Assembly: GCA_021812985.1 (NCBI GenBank)
Contig: JAKAMG010000019.1
Coordinates: 2,295-66,294, forward strand
Reading direction: 5' to 3'
Origin: Bacteroidota bacterium
GTDB lineage: Bacteria > Bacteroidota > Ignavibacteria > Kryptoniales > JAKASW01
DNA length: 64,000 bases
The notes under the pieces: model-generated
Databases searched by the model: none
What the model saw: the letters and a program-made list of their open reading frames with translations, nothing else
Told to the model about the DNA's origin: nothing
Translations under genes and position numbers: made by a program
In this document: one piece after another, positions 8,874-17,900 of the stretch
How the letters are laid out: each line of letters begins with the position of its first letter
Numbering within the stretch: the first letter of the stretch is position 1

Positions 8874-9406
8874 CAGCCCTGATGAAACTTCTCGAGGAAG
8901 AAAAGGCCCACGATGGTTTTTGCGTCGACGATCTCGTTTCTTCTTACCATATCGAATGCCTCCTCGACAGGGATGTATTTCAGCGAAAGGCCGAGCTCCC
9001 CCTCTTCGAGTTCCTGTTTGCCGTCCCTGAGCTCACGGGCTATAAAGATGTGAAGCTTCTCAGTGCAAAAACCGGGACTCGTGTAGATCGCGATAAGCTT
9101 CTCGATTCGCCCGGCATCGTATCCCGTCTCCTCCTTCAGCTCCCGTCTCGCGCACTCCTCGGGAGGCTCATTCGGCTCGAGTTTCCCCGCGGGAAGCTCG
9201 TAAAGATTCTGCCCCAGGGGATACCTATACTGATTGACGAAAACTATCCTCCCGTCTTCCAGAAGAGGGAGAACCACTGCCCCGCCAGGATGTTCGGCGA
9301 CCTCCCGAACGGACCTGTTTCCCGACTCGTACTCGACTTCGTCCACTATTGTGTTGAACACCCGCCCTTTGAATACGACCTTATGATCTATGACCTTGAG
9401 TGGCAT
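8873..9406 (-). CDS. Nudix hydrolase, ADP-ribose pyrophosphatase type
   Basis: This 177-residue enzyme carries a full Nudix box (residues about 74-96: GKLEPNEPPEECARREL plus KEETGY), which binds the catalytic magnesium. The leading beta-strands containing VREVAEHPGGAVVLPLL and FVNQYRYPLGQNLYELPAG match ADP-ribose pyrophosphatases, which cleave ADP-ribose to AMP and ribose-5-phosphate. Overlap with the nucleoside phosphorylase gene fits a ribose-phosphate salvage unit: both products feed ribose phosphates into central metabolism. Confidence 0.9.
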   Translation of the reverse strand: MPLKVIDHKVVFKGRVFNTIVDEVEYESGNRSVREVAEHPGGAVVLPLLEDGRIVFVNQYRYPLGQNLYELPAGKLEPNEPPEECARRELKEETGYDAGRIEKLIAIYTSPGFCTEKLHIFIARELRDGKQELEEGELGLSLKYIPVEEAFDMVRRNEIVDAKTIVGLFFLEKFHQG

Positions 9407-9461
9407 ATCCCCTTCTCTTGGATGCTATCGTTCCACTTTAGCCGCCGCGATGCCAACCGCC

Positions 9462-10052
9462 TCACGCCTTCTGCTGGTCTGAAACTTTCCGGCTTCCCGG
9501 CTTGACAATTGGGATGTTCTCCCTGCAGAGGGGACAGTCATCGGGCTGGTAGACCGGGACTTCCATCCTGAGCAGCGGAAAGAACTCTGCGCCGAAATTA
9601 ATGGGCTCTTTGCTCCGATCAACTATGGATGCGACGCCTACTACCGTGCCGCCCCTCTCCTTGACAAGATTAACGACCTCGAGGACGCTTCCGCCCGTGG
9701 TCACGACGTCCTCACAGACGAGGACGCGCTCGCCGGGCTTTACCTCAAAACCCCTGCGAAGAGACATTTCGTTCGACTCTCGTTCGGCGAACACGCCACG
9801 ACATCTGAGCTGCCTCGCCACTTCCTGTCCGACCATTATTCCGCCGATCGCCGGCGCGACCACAAGTTCAACTCTCCAGTCGTGAAAGTGCCTGAATATC
9901 TCACCGCAGAGGATCTCGTTGTACTGCGGATACTGAAGAACGCGCGCGCACTGGAAATATTCCGGACTGTGAAGACCGCTCGTCAGCCGGAAATGGCCCT
10001 GTTGAAGGGCCCCAGTGGAGCGGAAGAGTTCCAATATTTTTTCCTTTTCCAT
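9462..10052 (-). CDS. pyrE: Orotate phosphoribosyltransferase
   Basis: This 196-residue enzyme joins orotate to PRPP to give orotidine-5'-phosphate in pyrimidine synthesis. The PRPP-binding motif VLVCEDVVTTGGSVLEV lies near residues 110-127, and the N-terminal LRSTGALQQGHFRLTSGLHS matches the family's orotate-side loop. The C-terminal extension with CPLCRENIPIVKPGS is seen in the longer thermophile/Chlorobi-type proteins. It is followed downstream by the Nudix and phosphorylase genes. The pyrB gene is 26 kb away, so pyrimidine genes are dispersed here. Confidence 0.94.
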   Translation of the reverse strand: MEKEKILELFRSTGALQQGHFRLTSGLHSPEYFQCARVLQYPQYNEILCGEIFRHFHDWRVELVVAPAIGGIMVGQEVARQLRCRGVFAERESNEMSLRRGFEVKPGERVLVCEDVVTTGGSVLEVVNLVKERGGTVVGVASIVDRSKEPINFGAEFFPLLRMEVPVYQPDDCPLCRENIPIVKPGSRKVSDQQKA

Positions 10053-10114
10053 CGCTACCTGATTGCTCGTCTAAATTCTTAATGCGGTCATCCGTGCCAG
10101 ACCTGTCATCGTGT

Positions 10115-10396
10115 TCAGGCCTTGATAAACTTCTCTATCTTCTCCGCGAGATCGAAGTCCTTGGCTGTCAGCCCTTCTTCGCTGTGAGTCGTCAGAACAA
10201 TTTTGACACGGTTATATTCTATCGTTATGTCCGGATGGTGCTGTACCCTCTCGGCTTCGAGTGCTATCTTAACTACAAATCCCATCGACTCTGAAAAATC
10301 TTTCAGCTTGAATTCTTTCTTTATCGTATCATCTGCATGTTGCCAGCCTGAAAGCTTCGCCAGCCGTTCATCTATCTCGTGTTTCTTCAGTTTCAT
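10115..10396 (-). CDS. 4a-hydroxytetrahydrobiopterin dehydratase (pterin-4a-carbinolamine dehydratase)
   Basis: The product is 93 residues and starts MKLKKHEIDERLAKLSGW. A strong AAGGAGGG site upstream of the ATG at 10396 decides the start; the longer open frame reaching 10525 lies over the gmhA-like gene and is not used. The conserved core ALEAERVQHHPDITIEYNRV contains the paired histidines that catalyse dehydration of the pterin carbinolamine, and TTHSEEGLTAKDF completes the motif. In bacteria without aromatic amino acid hydroxylases the role may lie in molybdopterin or folate metabolism; no hydroxylase gene is in this window. Confidence 0.92.
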   Translation of the reverse strand: MKLKKHEIDERLAKLSGWQHADDTIKKEFKLKDFSESMGFVVKIALEAERVQHHPDITIEYNRVKIVLTTHSEEGLTAKDFDLAEKIEKFIKA

Positions 10397-10415
10397 CGTT
10401 CCCTCCTTGCGGCGT

Positions 10416-11000
10416 TTATCCGAAGAGTTCCATCTCGACAAGCTCGGATACAATATGGCCGATTGTGATGTGCCCTTCCTGAATACGCTGAGTGTTGTCG
10501 GAAGGGACAATGATGGGGAGGTCACAGCGTGATTTCAGCTTTCCGCCGTCCTTCCCCAGAAAACCGATTACTGTCATCCCGTTCTCGTGCGCCTTGTCCA
10601 CGGCTCTTATGATATTCTCGGAGTTGCCGCTGGTAGAAATCCCCACGAGGACATCGCCCTTTCTTCCGAGCGCCTCCACGAGTCTGGCGAATGTGTTCTC
10701 GTATCCTATGTCATTTCCCCCCGCCGTGAGAGCGGAGCTGTCCGTAGTAAGCGCGATCGCGGGGAGCCCCTTCCGCTTGATCTCGTGATTAAGGCGGATC
10801 GTGAATTCGGTCGCAATGTGCTGTGAATCAGCGGCGCTCCCGCCGTTTCCGCAGAAGAGCACCTTGTTGTCGTTCCTGAGCGCGTCCCTCACAATCGTCA
10901 CCGCGCGCGATATGTCCTCGAAACATGAATTCAAAATAGCCTTCTTCGTTGCCGCACTTTCTTCCAGAGACTCTCTTATAAACGTCGCACGATCTACCAC
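10416..11000 (-). CDS. gmhA: Sedoheptulose-7-phosphate isomerase family (SIS domain)
   Basis: This 194-residue SIS-domain protein converts sedoheptulose-7-phosphate to D-glycero-D-manno-heptose-7-phosphate, the first step to the heptoses of lipopolysaccharide. The motifs LFCGNGGSAADSQHIATEF (near residue 50-65), LTTDSSALTAGGNDIGYE, GISTSGNSENI and the C-terminal IQEGHITIGHIVSELVE all match GmhA. A GTG start at 11000 is the only good choice. The remaining heptose genes are not in the window. DiaA-like SIS regulators are the alternative, but the full substrate motifs favour the isomerase. Confidence 0.9.
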   Translation of the reverse strand: MVDRATFIRESLEESAATKKAILNSCFEDISRAVTIVRDALRNDNKVLFCGNGGSAADSQHIATEFTIRLNHEIKRKGLPAIALTTDSSALTAGGNDIGYENTFARLVEALGRKGDVLVGISTSGNSENIIRAVDKAHENGMTVIGFLGKDGGKLKSRCDLPIIVPSDNTQRIQEGHITIGHIVSELVEMELFG

Positions 11001-11028
11001 TATATATTTGCTCCTTTCGGTATGCTTC

Positions 11029-11811
11029 TTATTTCGTACCAGGCGCTTCGACCGCAGCCGTCATCGCCTGTTTAAAATGAACGGCTTTCGCGAATTCTTT
11101 AAGCCTGTTCGAATTGCCGTCGTTTTCAAAAAAATTGCCCGTAACTATGAAAGACGCTCCCGCACTCGCGAGGCTGTGTGCCGTGTCCGTATCCTTGATA
11201 CCGCCGCCGACAATAACGGGGACGTTTGATGAGCTCGATACGAGACGTACCATCTCAGGCGGTACGCTGAACAGCGCCCCGCTCCCCGCCTCGAGGTATA
11301 TCAGTTTGAATCCGAACATTCCGGCGGCCATGGCGTATGCCGCGGCTATCTCCCCTTTCTCCCGCGGGATCGGAGTGCTGTCGGACATGAAGTGGGCGGA
11401 GGTAAGCTTTCCGGACTCCACGAGGATGTACGCCGTGGAAATGGTCTCGAGCTTGTGCTGGCGTATGAGGGGGGCGGCATGTACGTGGTTCCCCACAATA
11501 AGGTCGGTATTCCTGGAGGCAAGGACGGAGAGAAAGAGAATAGCGTCAGCCTGCCCAGATATCTGGAAAAGGCTCCCCGGAAATATGACGACCGGGACTT
11601 TGGCGTGCTTCCTAATCTCCGCCAGGGATTTCTCGAAGATGTCGCGCGTCATCAGGCTGCTCCCGACGAGGAATGCATCGACACCGGAATCCTGCGCGTG
11701 TCTCACGATATCGCCGAGATTCGCTGAGTCCAGTTTATCCGGATCCAAAAGGAGGAGGAACCCGGCTCCTTTCCTGTCACGGACATCAAGAAGGTAGTCG
11801 AAAGTTTTCAT
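11029..11811 (-). CDS. Geranylgeranylglyceryl-phosphate synthase (GGGPS), group II type
   Basis: This 260-residue TIM-barrel protein couples a polyprenyl diphosphate to sn-glycerol-1-phosphate, the first committed step of archaeal-type ether lipids. The family motifs are visible: LLLLDPDKLD near residue 20-28, DAFLVGSSLMT, VVIFPGS, TAYILVESG, IYLEAGSGA, and the phosphate-binding loop VIVGGGIKDTDTA near 195-210. Homologues are present in Bacteroidetes and other FCB bacteria, where some have proven GGGPS activity; the PcrB branch of Firmicutes uses heptaprenyl diphosphate instead. Its AGGAGG site overlaps the alaS stop, so it is coupled to alaS. Confidence 0.9.
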   Translation of the reverse strand: MKTFDYLLDVRDRKGAGFLLLLDPDKLDSANLGDIVRHAQDSGVDAFLVGSSLMTRDIFEKSLAEIRKHAKVPVVIFPGSLFQISGQADAILFLSVLASRNTDLIVGNHVHAAPLIRQHKLETISTAYILVESGKLTSAHFMSDSTPIPREKGEIAAAYAMAAGMFGFKLIYLEAGSGALFSVPPEMVRLVSSSSNVPVIVGGGIKDTDTAHSLASAGASFIVTGNFFENDGNSNRLKEFAKAVHFKQAMTAAVEAPGTK

Positions 11812-11818
11812 TGGCCTC

Positions 11819-14434
11819 CTATTTGAGTAGCTGCTTCACAACCTCAGGCACGCTCTCAAGGGCCTCATTGAGTTTTGACTGGTCCTTGCCCCCGGCGGTC
11901 GCGAAGTTAGGTCTCCCTCCTCCGCCGCCCCCAACCTTGCGTGCGACTTCATTGACTATCTTCCCGGCGTGCAGGCGCTTCTCGGAAACGGCGTCAGGAG
12001 AAACGCTCGCCACAAACATGGCTTTGTCTTTTATCCTGCTTCCGAGAACGATCACTCCGCTGCCGAGTTTATCCTTCAGGTAATCCGCGACCTGCTTGAG
12101 TTCTTCGTCGGATTCAACCTCTATCTGTCCGCAGATGACTCTCACCCCTTCTACTGAGCCATTTCCGACCTGATTCTGAAGCAGGGAGTCAGCCGTGTTC
12201 ATGGCAGTCCTCAGGCGATAGCCGCTCAGTTCCTTCTCAAGCATCTTCACTCGCTCGAGCAGCTCGTCCTTTTCCCTTTCCTGCTCCGCGGCTCTCGCGT
12301 TAAGGGAGTCGATTACTTTCTGGACACCGCCACCGGTCACCGCCTCGACTCTCCTCACGCCGCTCGCGATACTCGACTCGGCGACGATCTTGAATACGCC
12401 AATCTCGCTCGTGTTTCTGACGTGTGTGCCACCGCAGAATTCCATCGAGAAATCACCAAACTGTACCACGTTCACCCTGTCGCCGTACTTGTCTCCGAAA
12501 AAGGCCAGGGCTCCCATCTTACGCGCATCGTCGTACGGAATGTTTCTGTGATGCGTGAGCTCAATGCGCTCCAGTATTTTCTGATTCACGATCTGCTCAA
12601 TCTCAGCAATTTCCTCGGCGGAGACCTTCTTGTGATGGGCGAAGTCGAAGCGAAGATGGTCCGGATCGACGAGAGATCCGGCCTGATGGACATGCGTCCC
12701 GAGAGTCTTGCGAAGGGCTGCGTGGAAGAGGTGTGTCGCTGAATGGTTCCTCATTATCTCAAGCCTTCGGGGCGCATCCACGCTGGCAGTGACCGAATTG
12801 CCAACCTTGATTACAGTTTCGTCAGCACCGTCGACAACATGAATGACCTTGTCTTCCACCTTAACCAGATCCGCAACCTTGAAGGCGCTCTCTCCGGCGA
12901 TAATGACCCCTGTATCATCCACCTGTCCGCCGGACTCGGCGTAGAATGGGGTTCTGTCCAGGAGAATTAGATGTTCGCTTTCTACACGTTTCAGTCCCAC
13001 TACTCTTGCGTCGTTCTGGGTCCCCTCATATCCTGTGAATTCGCTTCGGGCTCCCTTCACCAGCTCGTCTACGTTCTCATCGCTGCTGAGGTTAATGTTG
13101 AAGGTCTTCCTTGTCGCCTCGCGCGATCTCTCCTGCTGCTCCCCCATCAGTTTTTCAAAGCCAGGTGTATCGATCGAAAGGCCACGCTCCTGAGCTATCA
13201 GATTGGTCAGGTCGACAGGGAATCCATAGGTGTCGTACAGTTTGAACACTTCCTCGCCCGGAATTTCCTTCTTGCCCGATTTAGTGACACGCGAGGCGAT
13301 ATCCTCAAATATCTCGAGTCCCCGATCCAGGGTCTGGTTGAAGCTCTCCTCCTCGGACTTGATGACCTCCGCTATTCTGTCCTTCGCGCTCGCGATCTCG
13401 GGGTAGGCGTTTCCCATGCTTTTCACAAGGACATCGACAAGCCTGAAGATGAATGGCTCCCTTAGATTCAGGTTTCTGGCATAACGGGATGCCCTGCGAA
13501 GAATGCGCCTCAGTACGTAGCCGCGTCCCTCATTTGACGGCGTGGCGTTGTCCGCTATCGCGAAGGTTAGTGCGCGTACGTGGTCAGCTATCACACGCAT
13601 CGCTATTGAAGCCTTGTCGTCCAACGTGCCGGGTTTATACTTGAAGCCGGAAAGCTCTTCGATCCGGAAAATGACGGGCGAGAAGACGTCTGTGTCGTAG
13701 TTTGACTTCTTTCCCTGGAGAACTGAAACCACTCTCTCGAATCCCATTCCTGTGTCTACGTGCTTAGCGGGGAGGGTTTCGAGCTCTCCGGAAGTATTTC
13801 GGTTGTACTGGATGAAAACAAGGTTCCAGAGCTCGATAAATCTGGCGCATCCATCGACGTTCACGCCATGTTTGTGGTCTTTCGAGCAGAGTCCCCCTCC
13901 GAGATCGATGTGAATTTCAGAGCATGGACCGCAGGGGCCTGTCTCGCCCATTTCCCAGAAGTTCTGTTTCGCTCCGAACCTCAATATCCTGGATGGGTCT
14001 ATGTCCGTCACCTTCTTCCAGAGTTCGGCCGCTTCGTCGTCGGATTCATACACCGTCGCGTACAGCTTTTCCTTTGGGAGCTTCCACTCGGAGGTTAGCA
14101 GTTCCCACGCCCACTCGATCGCTTCCTTCTTATAGTAGTCGCCAAACGACCAGTTGCCGAGCATCTCGAAAAACGTATGGTGGTACGTGTCGTGTCCCAC
14201 CTCCTCGAGGTCGTTATGCTTGCCGCTGACTCTGATGCACTTCTGATAGTCGACGGCTCTCGTGTAATCTCTCTTACCCTTGCCGAGAAAGACATCCTTG
14301 AACTGGTTCATTCCGGCATTGGTGAAAAGAAGCGTCGGATCGTCGTAAGGGACGACCGGTGCGCTTGGGACGGCCCTGTGGCCGTGCTTCTCGAAAAATT
14401 TTACAAAGCTTTCGCGTACTTCGTTTGAATTCAT
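11819..14434 (-). CDS. alaS: Alanyl-tRNA synthetase
   Basis: Charges tRNA-Ala with alanine. At about 871 residues it has the full domain set: the class II catalytic core with HDTYHHTFFEMLGNWSFGD (residues about 75-95), the tRNA-recognition helices, the editing domain with the zinc-binding HSATHLFHAAL and CGGTHV motifs that clear Ser and Gly mischarging, and the C-terminal DHHA1-type domain with a glycine-rich GGGGGGRPNFATAGG segment. The ATG at 14434 is chosen; TTG one codon earlier abuts the clpS stop. It is preceded directly by clpS and followed by the GGGPS gene. Confidence 0.97.
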   Translation of the reverse strand: MNSNEVRESFVKFFEKHGHRAVPSAPVVPYDDPTLLFTNAGMNQFKDVFLGKGKRDYTRAVDYQKCIRVSGKHNDLEEVGHDTYHHTFFEMLGNWSFGDYYKKEAIEWAWELLTSEWKLPKEKLYATVYESDDEAAELWKKVTDIDPSRILRFGAKQNFWEMGETGPCGPCSEIHIDLGGGLCSKDHKHGVNVDGCARFIELWNLVFIQYNRNTSGELETLPAKHVDTGMGFERVVSVLQGKKSNYDTDVFSPVIFRIEELSGFKYKPGTLDDKASIAMRVIADHVRALTFAIADNATPSNEGRGYVLRRILRRASRYARNLNLREPFIFRLVDVLVKSMGNAYPEIASAKDRIAEVIKSEEESFNQTLDRGLEIFEDIASRVTKSGKKEIPGEEVFKLYDTYGFPVDLTNLIAQERGLSIDTPGFEKLMGEQQERSREATRKTFNINLSSDENVDELVKGARSEFTGYEGTQNDARVVGLKRVESEHLILLDRTPFYAESGGQVDDTGVIIAGESAFKVADLVKVEDKVIHVVDGADETVIKVGNSVTASVDAPRRLEIMRNHSATHLFHAALRKTLGTHVHQAGSLVDPDHLRFDFAHHKKVSAEEIAEIEQIVNQKILERIELTHHRNIPYDDARKMGALAFFGDKYGDRVNVVQFGDFSMEFCGGTHVRNTSEIGVFKIVAESSIASGVRRVEAVTGGGVQKVIDSLNARAAEQEREKDELLERVKMLEKELSGYRLRTAMNTADSLLQNQVGNGSVEGVRVICGQIEVESDEELKQVADYLKDKLGSGVIVLGSRIKDKAMFVASVSPDAVSEKRLHAGKIVNEVARKVGGGGGGRPNFATAGGKDQSKLNEALESVPEVVKQLLK

Positions 14435-14437
14435 CAA

Positions 14438-14743
14438 TCAGATTTCTATTTGAGTGATTAGACCTATTTCTTCCAACACACTGTTGATTCGGAGACAGTC
14501 CTTCAGCGTGCCTTCAAATACCAGAGCTCTGCCTTTCGTATGAGCTTCAAGCGCTATCGCGCTCGCCTTGTCCGTGCCGCAGCCCAGAGCTTTTATCAAC
14601 TGGCCGATCACCTCGTCAAATGTGTGCCAGTCATCGTTAAAGAGTATCACTCTCGCCGGTGTCTGGGTATCGGTCGTTGTGTCTTCAATTTCAAGAGGTT
14701 GATTCTCGGCCGTCTGGCCGAAAACACCCGTTAGCGTGATCAT
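14438..14743 (-). CDS. clpS: ATP-dependent Clp protease adaptor ClpS
   Basis: This 101-residue adaptor delivers N-degron substrates to ClpAP (or a ClpC homologue). An N-terminal flexible arm (about 30 residues) precedes the core: ARVILFNDDWHTFDEVI contains the conserved N-D-D peptide-binding residues, and AIALEAHTKGRALVFEG and the C-terminal LKDCLRINSVLEEIGL match the family. The stop codon is adjacent to the alaS start, so the two genes are co-transcribed. The matching Clp ATPase is not in the window. Confidence 0.94.
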   Translation of the reverse strand: MITLTGVFGQTAENQPLEIEDTTTDTQTPARVILFNDDWHTFDEVIGQLIKALGCGTDKASAIALEAHTKGRALVFEGTLKDCLRINSVLEEIGLITQIEI

Positions 14744-14865
14744 TGTAAACCTCTGTAAAATATAAACCTAAACGGGGGTCTGATTCAAGATTGATAACCC
14801 TTGATTTGAAGCGGGCGCACGCCCGAGTGAAGCTCGCGGAGACGGTTCAGGATACTTCAAATGCA

Positions 14866-14890
14866 AAGGGCCCGGCATGATCCGGGCCCC
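14866..14890 (-). terminator. Probable intrinsic terminator of the pectinesterase gene
   Basis: Bases 14868-14875 pair with 14882-14889 (GGGCCCGG stem, loop CATGAT) and a short T run follows on the minus strand, about 30 bases after the pectinesterase stop. Confidence 0.65.
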
Positions 14891-14915
14891 TTGAGTCTCG
14901 ACGCTTCGACTGATA

Positions 14916-17900
14916 TTACTTCATCAGCATCAGCTTCTTAACTGAGCTGAAGCTCTTCCCGTCTGCCGAGAGACCGACCATTCTGTAGAAGTAGACTCCG
15001 CTGGCAAACCTGCTTCCATTGAACGTAACACGGTACTCGCCCGCGGATTGCATTCCGTCCACGAGCGTTGCGATTTTTCTTCCGAGCACGTCATAGACAT
15101 CGATCGTGACCCTGCTGGAATATGGAACGTCGTAGACCAAAGTGGTACTCGGGTTGAACGGATTCGGGTAGTTCTGAAGAAGGGCGAACTTTTTGGGCGT
15201 GATAGGCTCACCCTTAACTCCCGTCACGCTGAGTTCGCTAAACTGTTTCGTGACTCCGTAAATGGAAACGCTCTGAAGTTCGTAGGCGTATGTGTTCCCC
15301 TTTTGAACCGTCGAATCGGTAAATGAATAGGAGCTGACCGAATTGGTGGTTCCGGCGCCCTCCCCCGCGAGCGACGCGTTGTTCGCGTAGCTGGCGATCA
15401 GAACGTAGTTGGCGTCAGACGGCCCCTTCCTGAGCACGTCGAAACCGAGATTGTTTACCTCTTCCGACGTCTGCCAGTTCAGCGTCACGATTCCGGAATT
15501 CACGCTGGACGTGAAGGAGGTGACGTTGACGGTATAGTTCGAATCGGGGAATGGAGCGTTGTCCAGCGGAGTCGCGTCCGGGGGCATCCAGTTTGCGACC
15601 ATGAGGGGTGAACTCGCCGAATTTTTCGAGAAGATATTCTTAAGCGTATAAGTTGCCGCCACGGAATCTGAAAGCAGAGAAGACCATTTCACCCTGTTGT
15701 TCGTCCCTGCTCCAGGACCATAGCACTGGTTCTCCGCGTACAAAGCGGGGGTGACGTTCCACGCAAGCCATCCCGTGGAATCCAGGTTCGCCGGCTCATA
15801 ACACTTGATAAAGACCGTCCTAGGGCTCGACTGCCATGGCCTTCCGAGATAGAAGGTCGTGACAGGATTTCCGTCATAACCGATTGAATCGGCAATTATC
15901 TTGCAGTTCCTGAACACATATCCGAAAGAGGAAGTTGGATCCGTGTTGGCCGCGGTGAGGGTGCCGCTGTTCCTCGTTTCGTGTATTACGCAGCTGTCGA
16001 AGACAACTATGTTGCGACCGAAGATGAAATCCACTGACCCCTCTATGCTGTCGTTCTTCATCCAAATCCTGCCGACGCCGGAGCCGCCTCGTGTATAATA
16101 AGTGTCCTGGTAACCTATCAGCCTGCAGTTGATGTACTCCTGCCTGTCACCGTTCACTTCGAGGGCGACGGCCTGCGTCCCGTTGACGCCCGGCTGAGGG
16201 GAATAGGTGTTCTGAAAAGTGATGTTCTTTGCGATGAAATCGTTCGCGTTGATCTCAACGGTAAAGGAGCCGCTTGTGCCGGGATTGCCCGAGCCATACT
16301 TGTCGCCGTAGTCATCGTTCCAAATAATTGTGCTGTCGGCACTCTGACCCACCAGGATTACGTTCGACTGGCCAGCCTGCAGCGTGTCCTTTTCGTGGTA
16401 TGAACCATTTTTGACAAAGATGGTCCACTTGCCCGTGTAATTATACGGAACTGCATTGAAAGCGGCCTGCACGGTCTTGTAGTCGCCGCTCCCGTCCTGT
16501 GCCACGATCACGGTCGTGTCCGGCTGGGCAACCTGCGTCGTGAAAGTGACATCGGCGCCGTAACCGGTCCCGGCGCTGTTGGTTGCGTAAGCGCGGACGT
16601 GATAAAGCGTCCCCGGCTTGAGGCCTGTAATGCCGCTCGTGAAGGTGGCGATACCACTGCCGTCAACCGTCTTCGGGTCACTTAATGTCGGGTTGGCCGT
16701 GGTATCCCAGCACACGCCGTACGCGGTCACGGAATCGCCCCCCCAGTCTGTCACGACGCCGCCGCCCGTCGCTGTTACTGCCAGTACGCTGGTCGGCGTT
16801 GCAGTAGTGACTGTCGGCGGTATTATAGCCGCAAGCATGGTAACTGAATCCTCAGCACCATAACCCGTGCCACCAATGTTCGTGGCGTAAGCGCGGAAAT
16901 AGTATTCGGCGCCATTTGAAAGCCCGGTGACAGAGCTCGTGAACGTGCCGATGCCGGTTCCGTCCGAAGTGTGGCTGTCCGAAATAGTCGGGCTGCCGGT
17001 AGTGTTCCAGCATACACCCCGCGCGGTTACCGTCCCCCCTCCGTCAGCTGTCACATTCCCGCCGGTTGTAAAGAAAGTTGTCGAGACGTATGATGGCGCG
17101 GTCGTTGTTACGGTGGGCGGAAGAATCGCAAGCCCGGTTGTGGCTCCTGAGACCTGGACACTATCCACATCTATCAGTTTGTATGAGCCTTCTGTCGCGA
17201 GATCGTACGGGAAGAATCTAACATATAACGTATCCCCCGTCGCGATCGTGTCGTCTATCGTGTACATGTAGGTCGTCTTTGCCTGAGGGACGGTTGTATC
17301 TGCTACAAAAGTCTTTGTTGCAAATGTCGGGTCATTGGAATAATAGAGAGCCATCCTGAGATTCTTGGAGTACTCATAGTTCTGCGAGAACGTGATGCTC
17401 CTTGCGTAGAATGTTCCGCCTGTCATCGGAGCCACTGTGAACTGCGCGTACCTTGTGAAGTTCGGGCTGGATTCAGCGGTCCACGCACCTGTGGTCGTGG
17501 TCCAGCGGGCGCCGTTGGAGCTGAAGGCATAATTTCTGAGCCCACCCAAATAGGTTACCGTCCCGCCATTTATGAGCCCGTTGACCTGCGCGTTGCCATC
17601 GCTCATGAGCGGCCATATTGCGCCTGCGCTGACTGGAACGGGAATCGCCGTGGCGTATATCCTCACGTTTTGAGGCGCAACGTATTTTCCGGAGACGGAG
17701 CTCGAGCTGTCGACCCAGGGGTATATTCTGAAATAGAAGTTCTGCCCTTGATCGACCGTGGCATTCACGGCAGCGCTGATCGTATCTAGTTTGCTGCTGT
17801 TCAGGTAGACTCCCCCCGTCCCCGAGGTGGTATAGTTGATCTGTGTCTTGGTCGTGAATGTCGAGTCAGTCGAGTAATAGAGATTGGCCATCATCTGTTT

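Noticed and set aside
10397-10525. N-terminal extension of the pterin dehydratase frame
   Set aside because: It overlaps the gmhA-like gene in another frame, and a strong ribosome site sits directly before the ATG at 10396.
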